Shown in pieces: positions 24,887 to 33,776 of a stretch of DNA of 53,795 bases. Both the position numbers and the translations under genes were made by a program. This stretch comes from Paenibacillus sp. oral taxon 786 str. D14 (GTDB lineage: Bacteria > Bacillota > Bacilli > Paenibacillales > Paenibacillaceae). Each line of letters opens with the position of its first letter. Within the stretch, counting starts at the first letter, position 1. The stretch covers positions 5,882-59,676 of the forward strand of contig NZ_GG695974.1 in assembly GCF_000159955.1 (NCBI RefSeq), written 5' to 3'. Below the pieces are notes generated by a model. That model did not search any database. It worked only from the letters and a program-made list of their open reading frames with translations, and was not told where the DNA came from.

Positions 24887-25109
24887 ATTCGCCGAACACC
24901 TTGTAGATCGCCCTCGCCACGATGTTTTCCTCCAGCTCCTGCACATATCTCGCCTTGGCGAGCGCCATCATAAACTCCTCGATATCCATGTCTCCGGGTT
25001 CCTTCTTTAGAAGAGCAGGAGGCAAAAACCGATAGATTTCCAGCGTCGCCGCTTCAAGGAAATTGGATTTTACCTCCCGGAGACAGCTCTCTAAAGTTGC
25101 CGCAAATTT
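24885..25109 (-). CDS. Tail assembly chaperone, frameshift extension (GT-type)
   Basis: An open frame of about 74 codons lies -1 to the chaperone at 25091-25456 and has no start of its own. It continues through the upstream stop from the heptamer A-AAT-TTG (plus 25103-25109), five codons before that stop. It encodes TLESCLREVKSNFLEA and DIEEFMMALAKARYVQELEE and ends at 24885. Slippage would give a fusion of about 190 aa, like lambda G-GT and Mu gp41-gp42. Confidence 0.8.
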   Translation of the reverse strand, partial: KFAATLESCLREVKSNFLEAATLEIYRFLPPALLKKEPGDMDIEEFMMALAKARYVQELEENIVARAIYKVFGE

Positions 25110-25456
25110 ACGTCCTTGCTAAGCCCCAGCATGGCCAGCAGCTTCTCGCCAAGCGAGATCGCGAGCGCCGGATATTCCTCCAGATCGTCGGAAAGCTTGC
25201 TGTATTGCTCCTCGACGACGTTGTCCAACACGAACGTTTTCAGCGCCTTCGAAGCGCTTTGGGCGGTCGTCTTGATATAGCGGTCGTAGCTGGCCACCGG
25301 CGGCTTTTTGAAGAAGTATTCGTTTTGAATGCTCGTGGAGTCGTCAGGCTCCAGCGTTACGACCACCCGGTACACCTTGCCGTACTTGGCCTTGTAGCTT
25401 TCCGCCAGTCCTTCCTTGTTCGTTTCTTTGGCCGCTTGAGTTTTCACTTCGCTCAT
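25091..25456 (-). CDS. Tail assembly chaperone (G-type)
   Basis: 121 aa, placed between tube protein and tape measure, where all long-tailed phages carry the frameshifting chaperone pair. Polar and helical, with YKAKYGKVYRVVVTLEPDD and KALKTFVLDNVVEEQYSKL. Binds the tape measure before tube polymerisation. The slippery sequence near its end is described with the extension frame. Confidence 0.8.
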   Translation of the reverse strand: MSEVKTQAAKETNKEGLAESYKAKYGKVYRVVVTLEPDDSTSIQNEYFFKKPPVASYDRYIKTTAQSASKALKTFVLDNVVEEQYSKLSDDLEEYPALAISLGEKLLAMLGLSKDVNLRQL

Positions 25457-25473
25457 CGTTTATCCCTCCAAAA

Positions 25474-25490
25474 TTGTCATTTATTTTGAG
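25474..25490 (-). repeat. Internal copy of the prophage end-site core
   Basis: TTGTCATTTATTTTGAG is identical over 17 bases, in the same orientation, to 47621-47637 in the terminal site of the phage left end. It lies in the 45-bp gap between the tube and chaperone genes. Confidence 0.7.
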
Positions 25491-25501
25491 AATGAACCGC
25501 A

Positions 25502-25933
25502 TCAAAGCGGCTTAACGCCGTCTCGCTCGATGCCGCCCACGATGATGAAATCCAGATCGATCTTGAGCGATTTGTCGCCTTGCGCATTCTTGTGGCTCGC
25601 CTTCGTAAACGTGACGGTGTTCAGCACGTCCGTTTTCGTTTTCTCCGCGCCGTTCGCGTAGCTGACAACGATCTTCGGGATGACCAGCTTGTACAGCCCG
25701 ATACCCTGCTGCTTGCAGTAGGCGATCAGATCGTCGAAGTCGTCCCGAAGGAGGGAGAGCTTGCCTTCGGACTTGTAGTTCCCTTCGCCGTACCCGCGCG
25801 GGCGTTGCCCTTTGCCGTAGACGACTTCTTTTTCCAGCTCGTCGTCGTAGGAGATTTCCTGCACTTCGAGAACGAGCCCCGGAATCTGGACGTTCACGTC
25901 GCCCCAGTCGTAGGCTCTGCCGTTTATGATCAT
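25502..25933 (-). CDS. Tail tube protein (Mu gpM-like)
   Basis: 143 aa. DWGDVNVQIPGLVLEVQEISYDDELEKEVVYGKG is typical of contractile-tail tube subunits, which lie directly after the sheath. Beta-rich throughout. Expected as hexameric rings inside the sheath. Confidence 0.88.
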   Translation of the reverse strand: MIINGRAYDWGDVNVQIPGLVLEVQEISYDDELEKEVVYGKGQRPRGYGEGNYKSEGKLSLLRDDFDDLIAYCKQQGIGLYKLVIPKIVVSYANGAEKTKTDVLNTVTFTKASHKNAQGDKSLKIDLDFIIVGGIERDGVKPL

Positions 25934-25939
25934 GCGTCA

Positions 25940-27361
25940 TCACCCTCTCCTGAATGGATTTTCCATGCCGAGGTCGATCTCGATTTCGCGAACGTAGCCG
26001 ACCGGCACGAAGCGGATCACGACCCGCAATTTTTCGGAGACCAAAATGTCCTGATCTTCCGGCACTTCGATGCGGGCCGAAGAGATTTCTTTCGCCCGAA
26101 CCATATCGTCGAGCGGAATTTCGATGAACTTGGCGATGGCTTCAAGGCTGCCCTGCAAATCCTCCATATCGACCATGCTCTGGAGCTGCTTCAGCGCCTC
26201 TTTGCGCGTTTCCCGGATGATTTTGTTTTTCACCCGGACGTTCTCCGCGTAACGGTAGTCCGAGCCATCCGGGGCCATCATGCGGGCGTTGGTGACGTAA
26301 AATCCGCTCAGCCCCTCGTATTGGCGGAAGGTGAGGTATTTCTCGTCATCCAGCGCACCGATGTAATCTTCGATGCCCTCCGGAAGCAGCTTGAGCATTT
26401 TGGTCTCAGGGATGCTGAAGGACTTCGTTTCCCCGATGGACTGCTGGACAAGGGCTCTCGCGTACAAACCGCAGACGATACCGGCGTTGTTGATCTCGGC
26501 CACGCGACCGTCCATCCGCTTGTACTGCGACCACGAGGCGACGATCTGCACGTCGGTATGGTCGATGCCACGCCGATCCGCCGCAAGCCGGTTGTAGAAG
26601 TCGTTTAGCGTTTCGCTGTCAGCCTTGCGGGTTGCTTCCATCACGACAAACAGCGGCTTCTTGTACACCTCGAAAAACGCCGTGACTTCTTCTGCGACCG
26701 CAACCCACAGAGGCCGGGCGGATTCGCCGACGATGTGGACGAACTCGAAGGGGATGACGGCATTGCGCAGCTTGGCCAGCGCATCGAGCACGTCCTGATT
26801 CGAAAGTTGCGGGGCGGTCGTTTTCACCGTGTACTGATCGCCCACCTTGAACGAATCCGACGGGTTGTCAATGGCTTCGCTGAACGTGAGCGTGACGCCG
26901 GTGTTCGGGATGACGAGCTCGCCGGTCGGCGACAATGTGAGCTCTCCAGAGAAAGAGTTCCCGCCATCGATGGAATATTGCAGCGTCGCCTGATTGAAGC
27001 CGCCTGCGCCGGTGAACACCACCACCACATCATAGGCATTGTTCGGGATTCCGTTTGCCGTGCAGCTTCCCGTTCCGCCGCCTTCCTTGTTTACCGTGCC
27101 AATCGTTCCCGCCACGGACGGTTGAACGGGGAGGCAGTACAATTTGCCCGAACCGTTTTCGACGCTGTCCATGACGGCATCCGCGAGCGGGCTGTATCCG
27201 AGCAGCTCCTTGATTTTCTGGTGGCTCATGCTGCCCGTGATCAGGATCGGGGAGGTTGAGGCGACGGGGGAGGCCCCGATCTTCACGTGAACCCCTTCGC
27301 CCTTAGCCGTCTGAACACCCAGCCCGCCATCGGAAACGATGGTCTTCACGTCCCTAAGCAT
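25940..27361 (-). CDS. Tail sheath protein (DUF2586, Mu gpL-like)
   Basis: 473 aa. The N-terminal GGLGVQTAKGEGVHVKIG and the later ADRRGIDHTDVQIVASWSQYKRMDGRVAEINN and FVPVGYVREIEIDLG are sheath features. Shows that the phage is a myovirus with a contractile tail. Strong AAGGTG ribosome site; 8-bp overlap with the gene before. Confidence 0.9.
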   Translation of the reverse strand: MLRDVKTIVSDGGLGVQTAKGEGVHVKIGASPVASTSPILITGSMSHQKIKELLGYSPLADAVMDSVENGSGKLYCLPVQPSVAGTIGTVNKEGGGTGSCTANGIPNNAYDVVVVFTGAGGFNQATLQYSIDGGNSFSGELTLSPTGELVIPNTGVTLTFSEAIDNPSDSFKVGDQYTVKTTAPQLSNQDVLDALAKLRNAVIPFEFVHIVGESARPLWVAVAEEVTAFFEVYKKPLFVVMEATRKADSETLNDFYNRLAADRRGIDHTDVQIVASWSQYKRMDGRVAEINNAGIVCGLYARALVQQSIGETKSFSIPETKMLKLLPEGIEDYIGALDDEKYLTFRQYEGLSGFYVTNARMMAPDGSDYRYAENVRVKNKIIRETRKEALKQLQSMVDMEDLQGSLEAIAKFIEIPLDDMVRAKEISSARIEVPEDQDILVSEKLRVVIRFVPVGYVREIEIDLGMENPFRRG

Positions 27362-27572
27362 CGGATTTCACCTTCTTTCCGCTGACCGGGCTGCCGAGAA
27401 ACTCAGCGACCGCCCGGATATATTCGTTTTCTTCCACGTGTTTTCCCGGCTTCCAGCCTTTTGCGGCCAGCACGCCGCGAAAGACCGCAACGGGTGTTTT
27501 GTGCCGGGATTGCAGCTCTTCAATGGGCACGAGCTGCGGCGCGCCCGTTGTTTCTGCTTGCGTCTTAGCCAT
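27354..27572 (-). CDS. Small phage protein before the sheath
   Basis: 72 aa, lysine-rich. HKTPVAVFRGVLAAKGWKPGKHVEENEYIRAVAEFL is a short conserved type found in this place in Mu-like phages of Gram-positives. Overlaps both neighbours by 8 bp. Function unknown; head-tail joining is plausible. Confidence 0.65.
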   Translation of the reverse strand: MAKTQAETTGAPQLVPIEELQSRHKTPVAVFRGVLAAKGWKPGKHVEENEYIRAVAEFLGSPVSGKKVKSDA

Positions 27573-28068
27573 GTTCTTCCTCCTTTTCGATCTGGACTTC
27601 CGCGTCCAGTTCGCTGATCTTGGCGAAATCGCTGTCGCGGTACAGGCCGCCCAAAAACTTGACCTTGAGCTGAACCGCGATCTTCGACTTCAAAATGCTG
27701 TCCTCCTCATCCACCCAGTCCGCTTCGCCCGGTTCGATCTCCGTGAAATTCCCGTCGATGTAGATGCCGCGGTCGAGCGAAAGCATGAAGTTTTCGAAGA
27801 TGCGCTCGCAGGCTTCCTGCTCGTATTCGCCGATCACGACGACGAAGGAGGTCTCGCGCGCGAACTGCTTGCGGCGCTTGTGTTTCCCTGTTTCGTCGTA
27901 ATAGATTCGCTTCCCGAACTCGCGGATGAAGCTGTCGCCTTCGAAGAGAACAGCGCCGATGTGACTCTCCTGCGATGCCTTCAGCTTCTTCATGCTGGTG
28001 TGGACGGTGGACTTGATGCCCGCTTGCCGCAATTTGCCGACCAGATACTCTCTGCACGTTCCGATCAT
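27565..28068 (-). CDS. Tail terminator/head-tail joining protein
   Basis: 167 aa. Position after the virion morphogenesis protein and the mixed alpha/beta layout (FVVVIGEYEQEACERIFENFML; KIAVQLKVKFLGGLY) fit a tail terminator that ends the tube and meets the connector. No exact family recognised. Confidence 0.65.
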   Translation of the reverse strand: MIGTCREYLVGKLRQAGIKSTVHTSMKKLKASQESHIGAVLFEGDSFIREFGKRIYYDETGKHKRRKQFARETSFVVVIGEYEQEACERIFENFMLSLDRGIYIDGNFTEIEPGEADWVDEEDSILKSKIAVQLKVKFLGGLYRDSDFAKISELDAEVQIEKEEEHG

Positions 28069-28071
28069 GCG

Positions 28072-28575
28072 TCATTCCTCCAGCGCCTTTTCCAGCGTGC
28101 TTTTGATTTCGAGCATGTCCTCCTCGCTGATCCCGAGGTACGGTCGCGCCGGAATCTTGATATTGACCCTGACCATCTTCTTGCGTATCCAGCGGTCGCC
28201 GATTTTGAAGACGAGCCCTTTCGGCGTTCTGGCCCTGATCGTGACCATTCGGCCTTTCTCGCCAAACTGATGTGTCCGGGCATAGACAAGATTCGTCCCG
28301 ATGGCAAAGCCCGACGCATTGGCTTCGGACTTGATCGAATTCTTAAGCCTCGCGCTGTCCGTCAGCGTCTGACCGCCCGTCTGCGAGGCGCGGATGGACT
28401 TCGGCCACGGTTTGCCTTCCGGGTCTTTTTCGGTCTTAAACCTCTCTTTCGTAGACGTTCGGAGCGATTCGGCGAGCGCCAGACTCACGCCCTTCAAGTC
28501 CACATTCTCCAATTGATTCAGGCGTTTCCGCAGCCGCCTGATATCGCCTTCCAGCCGTATGCTCGTCGTTGCCAT
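28072..28575 (-). CDS. Virion morphogenesis protein (Mu gpG-like)
   Basis: 167 aa from ATG 28575 (GTG 28584 also open, closer to AAGGGAT). DPEGKPWPKSIRASQTGGQTLTDSARLKNSI and IPARPYLGISEEDMLEI are the signature of the phage virion morphogenesis family (tail completion). Confidence 0.88.
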   Translation of the reverse strand: MATTSIRLEGDIRRLRKRLNQLENVDLKGVSLALAESLRTSTKERFKTEKDPEGKPWPKSIRASQTGGQTLTDSARLKNSIKSEANASGFAIGTNLVYARTHQFGEKGRMVTIRARTPKGLVFKIGDRWIRKKMVRVNIKIPARPYLGISEEDMLEIKSTLEKALEE

Positions 28576-28580
28576 CGCCG

Positions 28581-29027
28581 TCACATCCCTTGCAGGCTGT
28601 TGCGCGAGAAGCGCCGGGAAGCGGAGTCAAGCGCAAAACCTTTTGCGGCCTTCTGCGTGTTATCCGTGATCCCGAGGTCGATGATGCCCTTGGCCACGTT
28701 CTCAAAGAAGCGGACGGCAGCGTTGTAGCGGTTCAGGTAGTTTTTTTCCTCCTTGCTCTCATCGATGCCGATCCGGCTGAACAGGTTGTAGACGGCGATA
28801 TCCTTGGCGAATTTGTTGATCGCCTTCGGAACGGGGGAGAGGGGGACGGGGTATCTTTTGGCCAGATACCCGTCGATTTCCCCGCACGCGTCCGCGATGG
28901 CTTCCGCAATGATCGGAGCGATCTTCGCCTCGCGCTCCGCTTCGTCTTCGATATAGCGGTCGCCGATGAGCGCGTTCAGCGCGTCATCCTTGATCATGCT
29001 CCGGACTTCCTCCGTGGTGCAGTACAT
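28581..29027 (-). CDS. DUF1320 head-tail connector (Mu gp36-like)
   Basis: 148 aa from ATG 29027 (MYCTTEEVRSM), after AAGGAC. The longer frame overlaps the major head gene and is not needed. AEAIADACGEIDGYLAKRYPVPLSPVP is characteristic of DUF1320/gp36. Confidence 0.88.
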   Translation of the reverse strand: MYCTTEEVRSMIKDDALNALIGDRYIEDEAEREAKIAPIIAEAIADACGEIDGYLAKRYPVPLSPVPKAINKFAKDIAVYNLFSRIGIDESKEEKNYLNRYNAAVRFFENVAKGIIDLGITDNTQKAAKGFALDSASRRFSRNSLQGM

Positions 29028-29040
29028 GCGCACCACGTCC

Positions 29041-29928
29041 TTACGCTTCTTCGCCGGTGCTGCCGTAGGCCATCTGCCAGAAGCCATACCCGGCATTCGC
29101 GCGCCCGTCCACGCCGTACAAATACTGCTTACGCATGAAGACGTTGTTGTCCGTTTCGGTATCGAGCGCCACGAATTTCGGCGTTTTGCGCTCCTGATAG
29201 ATGAGCGGGAGCAGAGCCTTGGTCGTGCAGAGCAGATACCAAGCGGAATCCGCCCCGGCCAGATCGGGCACGACGAGCAGCTCGGCGGTGTCTTTGTAGA
29301 TGTTGGTGGAACCGTCGATCATTTCCGCCTTCAGGATTTTGCGGCCAACATCTTCGAGCGCGGGCGGTACGACGAGCAGGTTCGGGACGAGCTTCAGGCT
29401 TTTGCCGTTTTCATCGACGAGCGACATCATGGCGCTGCGGGCTGCCGCATAGCTTTCCGGGGAAAGCCGTTTGGTGCTCTTGTTGCTAACCGTCTTTTTA
29501 CCGACTTTGTGGTCGGTGGAGAAGAACGGTTTCCCGTCATAGCACGTATTGACGAAGCCGTCTTTCAGAAGCTGGAACACAAGTTCGTCCGGAAACTGCG
29601 CCGCGCTTTGCGCGATGTCCTGAATGACCGGGGTGTACAGACCGATGCGGTCATCTTCGATGTCGTTGCGATCCACGCCAATCGTGAGCTCGAAGTCCTT
29701 GTTCTTGATCGTGTAGTCCGATGCGGACAGGTTTTGCACTTCGCGGTCGCCGATCCATTCGCGCATGCGCGGGATGCGGCCCAGCCACTTGTAGTTCTCT
29801 TCGCCGTTTTCGCTCGTGACCTTCGTGGCCACTTTGTTCCAAAGGGTCGGCGTCGTATCGAACGCCTTGGAGAAAATCGTTTTGAAGCCCGTGTACAGGC
29901 CGCGAAGCGCTTGCTGGTTGATGATCAT
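29041..29928 (-). CDS. Major head (capsid) protein, Mu gpT-like
   Basis: 295 aa. LRGLYTGFKTIFSKAFD, WKWLGRIPRMREWIGDR-like segment (EENYKWLGRIPRMREWIGDR) and FVALDTETDNNVFMRKQYLYGVDGRANAGYG match Mu-like gpT. AGGAGG precedes ATG. Builds the icosahedral shell. Confidence 0.92.
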   Translation of the reverse strand: MIINQQALRGLYTGFKTIFSKAFDTTPTLWNKVATKVTSENGEENYKWLGRIPRMREWIGDREVQNLSASDYTIKNKDFELTIGVDRNDIEDDRIGLYTPVIQDIAQSAAQFPDELVFQLLKDGFVNTCYDGKPFFSTDHKVGKKTVSNKSTKRLSPESYAAARSAMMSLVDENGKSLKLVPNLLVVPPALEDVGRKILKAEMIDGSTNIYKDTAELLVVPDLAGADSAWYLLCTTKALLPLIYQERKTPKFVALDTETDNNVFMRKQYLYGVDGRANAGYGFWQMAYGSTGEEA

Positions 29929-29943
29929 GTGTCAGTTCCTCCT

Positions 29944-30342
29944 TTACAGCGTTTCGACGATGACTTGGTCGCCGTCGATGCCAATGATTTTTCCTGCAAC
30001 GCTGGAGTCTGTCTCCGTGATCGTGACCGATTCGTCATCGTTCATGTAGCACGGTTTCAGCACGTCCCGCTCGGTCACGGGGCCGCTCGCCGCATTGTTC
30101 CATTTGAACACGCCCCGGCGAACGACGATCCGGATGTCGCCGTCTTCTCCTTGCGTGTTATCCGCGAATTGCTCCGCCCGGCCAGCCGCCAAAAGTCCCG
30201 GCGCTTTGGTCGCGGGGATCGCGAAGCCATCCGCATCGACGGCAACGAATGCGCCTTCGAAAATTTTCACGCCGCCTTTGACGGGCAGCACCAGCGTCTT
30301 TCCGTCTGCCAGTTCGGTTGTGTTGCGTCCTTGCGTCAACAT
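29944..30342 (-). CDS. Head decoration/structural cement protein
   Basis: 132 aa, beta-rich (VLPVKGGVKIFEGAFVAVDADGFAIPA; GKIIGIDGDQVIVETL). Sits between protease/scaffold and major capsid, the usual place of decoration proteins in Mu-like phages. Confidence 0.8.
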   Translation of the reverse strand: MLTQGRNTTELADGKTLVLPVKGGVKIFEGAFVAVDADGFAIPATKAPGLLAAGRAEQFADNTQGEDGDIRIVVRRGVFKWNNAASGPVTERDVLKPCYMNDDESVTITETDSSVAGKIIGIDGDQVIVETL

Positions 30343-30345
30343 GGA

Positions 30346-31365
30346 TTACACGTCCTTTCCGTATTTTTCGAGGTCTTCGCTCGTAACGCCGAGCATCTTG
30401 CAGATGGTCATCGTCATTTCGTCCTGCTTGGCCGACGCTTGCGACTTGTTGTCGATCTCCAGTTCACCGACCGGCACGACTTGCGGCGCTTTCTCGACGA
30501 ACTTCTGGAAGCCGGACGGGTCTTTCAGCGCGTATTCTTCCGCCCATGCTTTTTGCGCGGCTGAAATCTTGCCTTCCTTCAGCGCCTTTGCGACCAGGTT
30601 GTCGGCATCCATTTTGTCGAGGCGCGCCTTGAGCGCGGCGAACTCGCTTGCGGGCACGAACCCGGTCGGGTTCTTCAGCGCCATGATGGCCGCCGCCACG
30701 TCTTCCGTTTTGGCGTTTTCGGGAACGCCGAGCAAAGACAGGATCGTTTTGTTGGCCACGACCTCTTGTTCTCCGCCGCCGTCGTCCTTCTTTCCGCCGC
30801 CGAGCGCCTCTTGCAGCGCCTTCATGATGTCATCTTGCGTTGCCGTTTCCGGCAGCCCCAGCAGGGCCGCCAACTTCTTCAAAAACTCTTCCATGTCGTT
30901 TTCTCCTCCTTCGGAAGTGTTGATATCCAACGAATTGATGATCGGGAACATCCCGTCGATGGCCGGGGTGTTGGTCAGCGCGACCGAGTGCAGAACGACC
31001 GCTTTCTGATCGGATTTCCGCACGAGCACGACGGGCGAGAGATACCGGTATTCCTTGTTCTTCAGATACTCCGCCGCCCTCGGCGTCCATTCGACTTTCG
31101 CGGCGATGGCGTCATCTTCGAGCAAGAGCTCCTTGATCCAACCGCCAGCCGGAGCCTGAACATCGGCGAGCGTCTGATGTTCGTAGTCGATCACCACGTC
31201 AACCCCTCGTTCTTCAAACGCCTTTTTCATGGCGGCGAAGCTTTCGCTATCGACGACAAAATTGCCTTTTTGGCTCTTTACAAGCCCAAGCGGTATGATC
31301 TTGATCTTGTCCGGCACCCCTTCAATTTGAGTGGCCGGGGATTGGCAGGCAATCAGCTTCGCCAT
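30346..31365 (-). CDS. Head maturation protease and scaffold (Mu gpI-like)
   Basis: 339 aa. N-terminal protease domain: IKIIPLGLVKSQKGNFVVD, VVIDYEHQTLADVQAPAGGWI, YLSPVVLVRKSDQ, SVALTNTPAIDG. The acidic, coiled C-terminal half (from ~170, LGLPETATQDDIMKAL) acts as scaffold. The serine of SVALTN is a likely nucleophile. AAGGAGG precedes ATG. Confidence 0.92.
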   Translation of the reverse strand: MAKLIACQSPATQIEGVPDKIKIIPLGLVKSQKGNFVVDSESFAAMKKAFEERGVDVVIDYEHQTLADVQAPAGGWIKELLLEDDAIAAKVEWTPRAAEYLKNKEYRYLSPVVLVRKSDQKAVVLHSVALTNTPAIDGMFPIINSLDINTSEGGENDMEEFLKKLAALLGLPETATQDDIMKALQEALGGGKKDDGGGEQEVVANKTILSLLGVPENAKTEDVAAAIMALKNPTGFVPASEFAALKARLDKMDADNLVAKALKEGKISAAQKAWAEEYALKDPSGFQKFVEKAPQVVPVGELEIDNKSQASAKQDEMTMTICKMLGVTSEDLEKYGKDV

Positions 31366-31404
31366 CTTGTCACCTCCTTCCGGAAGCTTTATCGCGTCGC
31401 CAGA

Positions 31405-31430
31405 CCCCGTTAAAACGCGTTATAACGGGG
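31405..31430. other. Hairpin between head genes
   Basis: CCCCGTTA and TAACGGGG separated by 10 bases in the 115-bp gap between the gpF-like and gpI-like genes. No T run follows, so it may be a processing or stability element rather than a terminator. Confidence 0.45.
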
Positions 31431-31480
31431 GGATAATTTGAATCAGGAGCATTTATACCCCGGAACACGCAAAAACGATT

Positions 31481-32224
31481 CTAGGGCGTTTTAGAGGCCC
31501 GCTCCCTTTGCCGCCTTTCATACGCTTTTCGAAGGGCGGGAGGGTAATCTTTCAGATCAGGCTTGAACGCGTTCTTGGCCGGATTGGTCGCGAACTGCGG
31601 GTCAGGCAGAATGTTGACGAACCGACCATTTACTTCCGCCGCCACCGGCGGCTCCGTTTCCACTTTCAGGCCACGCTCCCGAACCTGCCTTTCCGACAGG
31701 GTGACGACGCTGCACCGGCAGCGAAAGCCGTTGGGCGGATACCACGTGTTCCAGATCGGATCGTCCGCCCGGAATACCCGGCCATCCATCGCCAGATGCG
31801 AAGGCCGCGTCCTCTGATCGTTGACCGCGTCATACATCCAATAAGGCCGCAGCTTCATGACCTCGGGTGACGTCATCTGCTTGTAGTGGCCGACCTGATA
31901 CGCCGTCTGCACGTTCGTCCGGAAGATGTTGTCCGCCTGAAAGTTCGTCAGCCCCGTATAGCCCCGTCGTTCCAAGAAGTCGTTCATGCTCTCCTTGAAC
32001 TCTTTCAGCGTCAGCCCGTCCTCGATGGCCTTTAGCAACTCGTCGTGAAACTTTTTCAAAATCTGAATCTTGGTGTATCCGGATACCGTGAAGGCATGGC
32101 TTTTGTACTCTTCCGCGAGCTTCTGGAACTCGCTCGCCGTGACCGGCAACTTGTCGCCGAAATACTTCACCGCCTCCTCGAAGACGATCTCTTTGTCCGT
32201 CAGCAGATCAAACAGATCGTTCAT
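31481..32224 (-). CDS. Minor head protein (Mu gpF / SPP1 gp7-like)
   Basis: 247 aa. NIFRTNVQTAYQVGHYKQM, WMYDAVNDQRTRPSHLAMDGRVF and WYPPNGFRCRCSVVTLSERQ are hallmark motifs. Associates with the portal inside the head. Overlaps the portal gene by 17 bp. Confidence 0.93.
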   Translation of the reverse strand: MNDLFDLLTDKEIVFEEAVKYFGDKLPVTASEFQKLAEEYKSHAFTVSGYTKIQILKKFHDELLKAIEDGLTLKEFKESMNDFLERRGYTGLTNFQADNIFRTNVQTAYQVGHYKQMTSPEVMKLRPYWMYDAVNDQRTRPSHLAMDGRVFRADDPIWNTWYPPNGFRCRCSVVTLSERQVRERGLKVETEPPVAAEVNGRFVNILPDPQFATNPAKNAFKPDLKDYPPALRKAYERRQRERASKTP

Positions 32225-33758
32225 TTTCCTTCACCCTTCCAAGCAAGTCCGCCCAGAACAGCGACTTTTGCAGCAGATCGTCGAGCGCCTCATTATCCAT
32301 CTGGCTGTACAGCTCCGCGACGAAAGAGTCGTCCGACAGCTTGTCCTTCAGCTCCTCCAGACTGTCCGTTTTGTCAAGCAACTTGAGAACAGGGGAGAAG
32401 ATTTCCGCGAACAGCTTGCCGCTTTTCCGGATCGCCGCATCGGCCAGCTTGTCCACATTCTCCTGCGTGCCGAGCTTCTCGTCGCCTGCTTTGTTGGCGA
32501 TGAGCAGGGAGGACGGTTCGGCTTTCAGCGGCAGCGCGGAAGGGGTGGGCGGTGCCGCCACTTCTTCGCCCGCCTCCGGTTTGGGAATCGAGAACTTCTT
32601 GTACAGGTGGCTCGTCGGGATTTTGAGCCCGATTTCGCAGATCAGCTTCGTGTAGATTTCCGCTGCTTCTTTTAAGTCGCCCGCCTCTTCGCAATCAAAG
32701 CGGAGGTAGGGGATGCGGCGGTCATCTCCGAAGTTGAAGTACACGAGCGGACGAATCAGATCGCGCCGCAGCGTCGCCGCCAGCGCCTTGCAATCGGCGA
32801 CCGTCAGATCGTGGCGTACTTCGTTGTGCGTCTTCGATTGCGCGTAACTGCCGCCGCCGGAGTCGCTTGTGAGCGTCTGGCCGAGTATCGCCTTCGAGAT
32901 TTGTTCGTCGCAGTATCTGGCCAGCGACTCGTAGACGTTGATGCTCGTGGCCTTGTTCGACTCCTTGAAGTCGATCTCCGTGCCTTCCGGAATGATGCCT
33001 GCCGCGTCGCTGCCGATCTGCACAAGCGCCCGCATGAGCGCCGCCTTGTCCTCCTCGGATGCCGACGGGTTGTATTTGCCGAGCCTAAGCGGCATCCCGA
33101 ACACTTCGCAGAAGCTGACCCAATCCTTCAGGTCGTAGTTTTTGAACAGATACATCCATGCGACGACGCGCAGGACGCCCGCCCGAGAGGGATGGCCCGA
33201 CCTTGCCTTGTAGCGGTGGATGATGAACTTGTTTTCCGGCAGCTCGATCCCTTGCGGGAACTCCAGCGTCTGCACCTTGAGCGTGTCCGTGTTGTCCCAG
33301 AAGAATTTCTTCTGATGCCTCCACTTGATGTCCTTAATCGTGGAGTGGCCCTCGGAGTAATCCCAGATGATCTCGCTGAAGGCGATGCCTTTGCCAATCG
33401 CGTCCAGCAAGTCCATGAACACATCCTCGATGCTTTCCAACCCTTCGATTTCTTGCCGGACGAACTCGGCGATCTCCTTGTCTCGCGCATCGTCCGAAAA
33501 CGGGATGATCTCGAAGTCAAGCCCCGTCACCGCATTCTTTCGGGTCTGGAGTTGAGAGAACAGATGCGGGTCTTTTTCCTCCATTTCCTCGAACAGCTCC
33601 ATCTGCCGCATCACATCGCCCGCGTCCGCCTCCCGGAAAATTTGCGCGAGCCGCTGCGGGGTGAGGCCGTTCGAAGGATAGCTCGAATATTTGTCATGCA
33701 CTTGCGCGACAGCGATCTCCAGAAGGTTCGGTTTGCGTGGACTGTTTCGTTTGGCCAA
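32208..33758 (-). CDS. Portal protein (DUF935, Mu gp29-like)
   Basis: 516 aa, TTG start behind AAAGGAGGGGG. TPQRLAQIFREADAGDVMRQ, LFEEMEEKDPHLFSQLQTRKNAV and QTLTSDSGGGSYAQSKTHNEVR mark the Mu-type portal. Forms the dodecameric DNA gate at the head vertex. Confidence 0.93.
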   Translation of the reverse strand: MAKRNSPRKPNLLEIAVAQVHDKYSSYPSNGLTPQRLAQIFREADAGDVMRQMELFEEMEEKDPHLFSQLQTRKNAVTGLDFEIIPFSDDARDKEIAEFVRQEIEGLESIEDVFMDLLDAIGKGIAFSEIIWDYSEGHSTIKDIKWRHQKKFFWDNTDTLKVQTLEFPQGIELPENKFIIHRYKARSGHPSRAGVLRVVAWMYLFKNYDLKDWVSFCEVFGMPLRLGKYNPSASEEDKAALMRALVQIGSDAAGIIPEGTEIDFKESNKATSINVYESLARYCDEQISKAILGQTLTSDSGGGSYAQSKTHNEVRHDLTVADCKALAATLRRDLIRPLVYFNFGDDRRIPYLRFDCEEAGDLKEAAEIYTKLICEIGLKIPTSHLYKKFSIPKPEAGEEVAAPPTPSALPLKAEPSSLLIANKAGDEKLGTQENVDKLADAAIRKSGKLFAEIFSPVLKLLDKTDSLEELKDKLSDDSFVAELYSQMDNEALDDLLQKSLFWADLLGRVKENERSV

Positions 33759-33776
33759 TCGGTTTCACCCCCTCCT

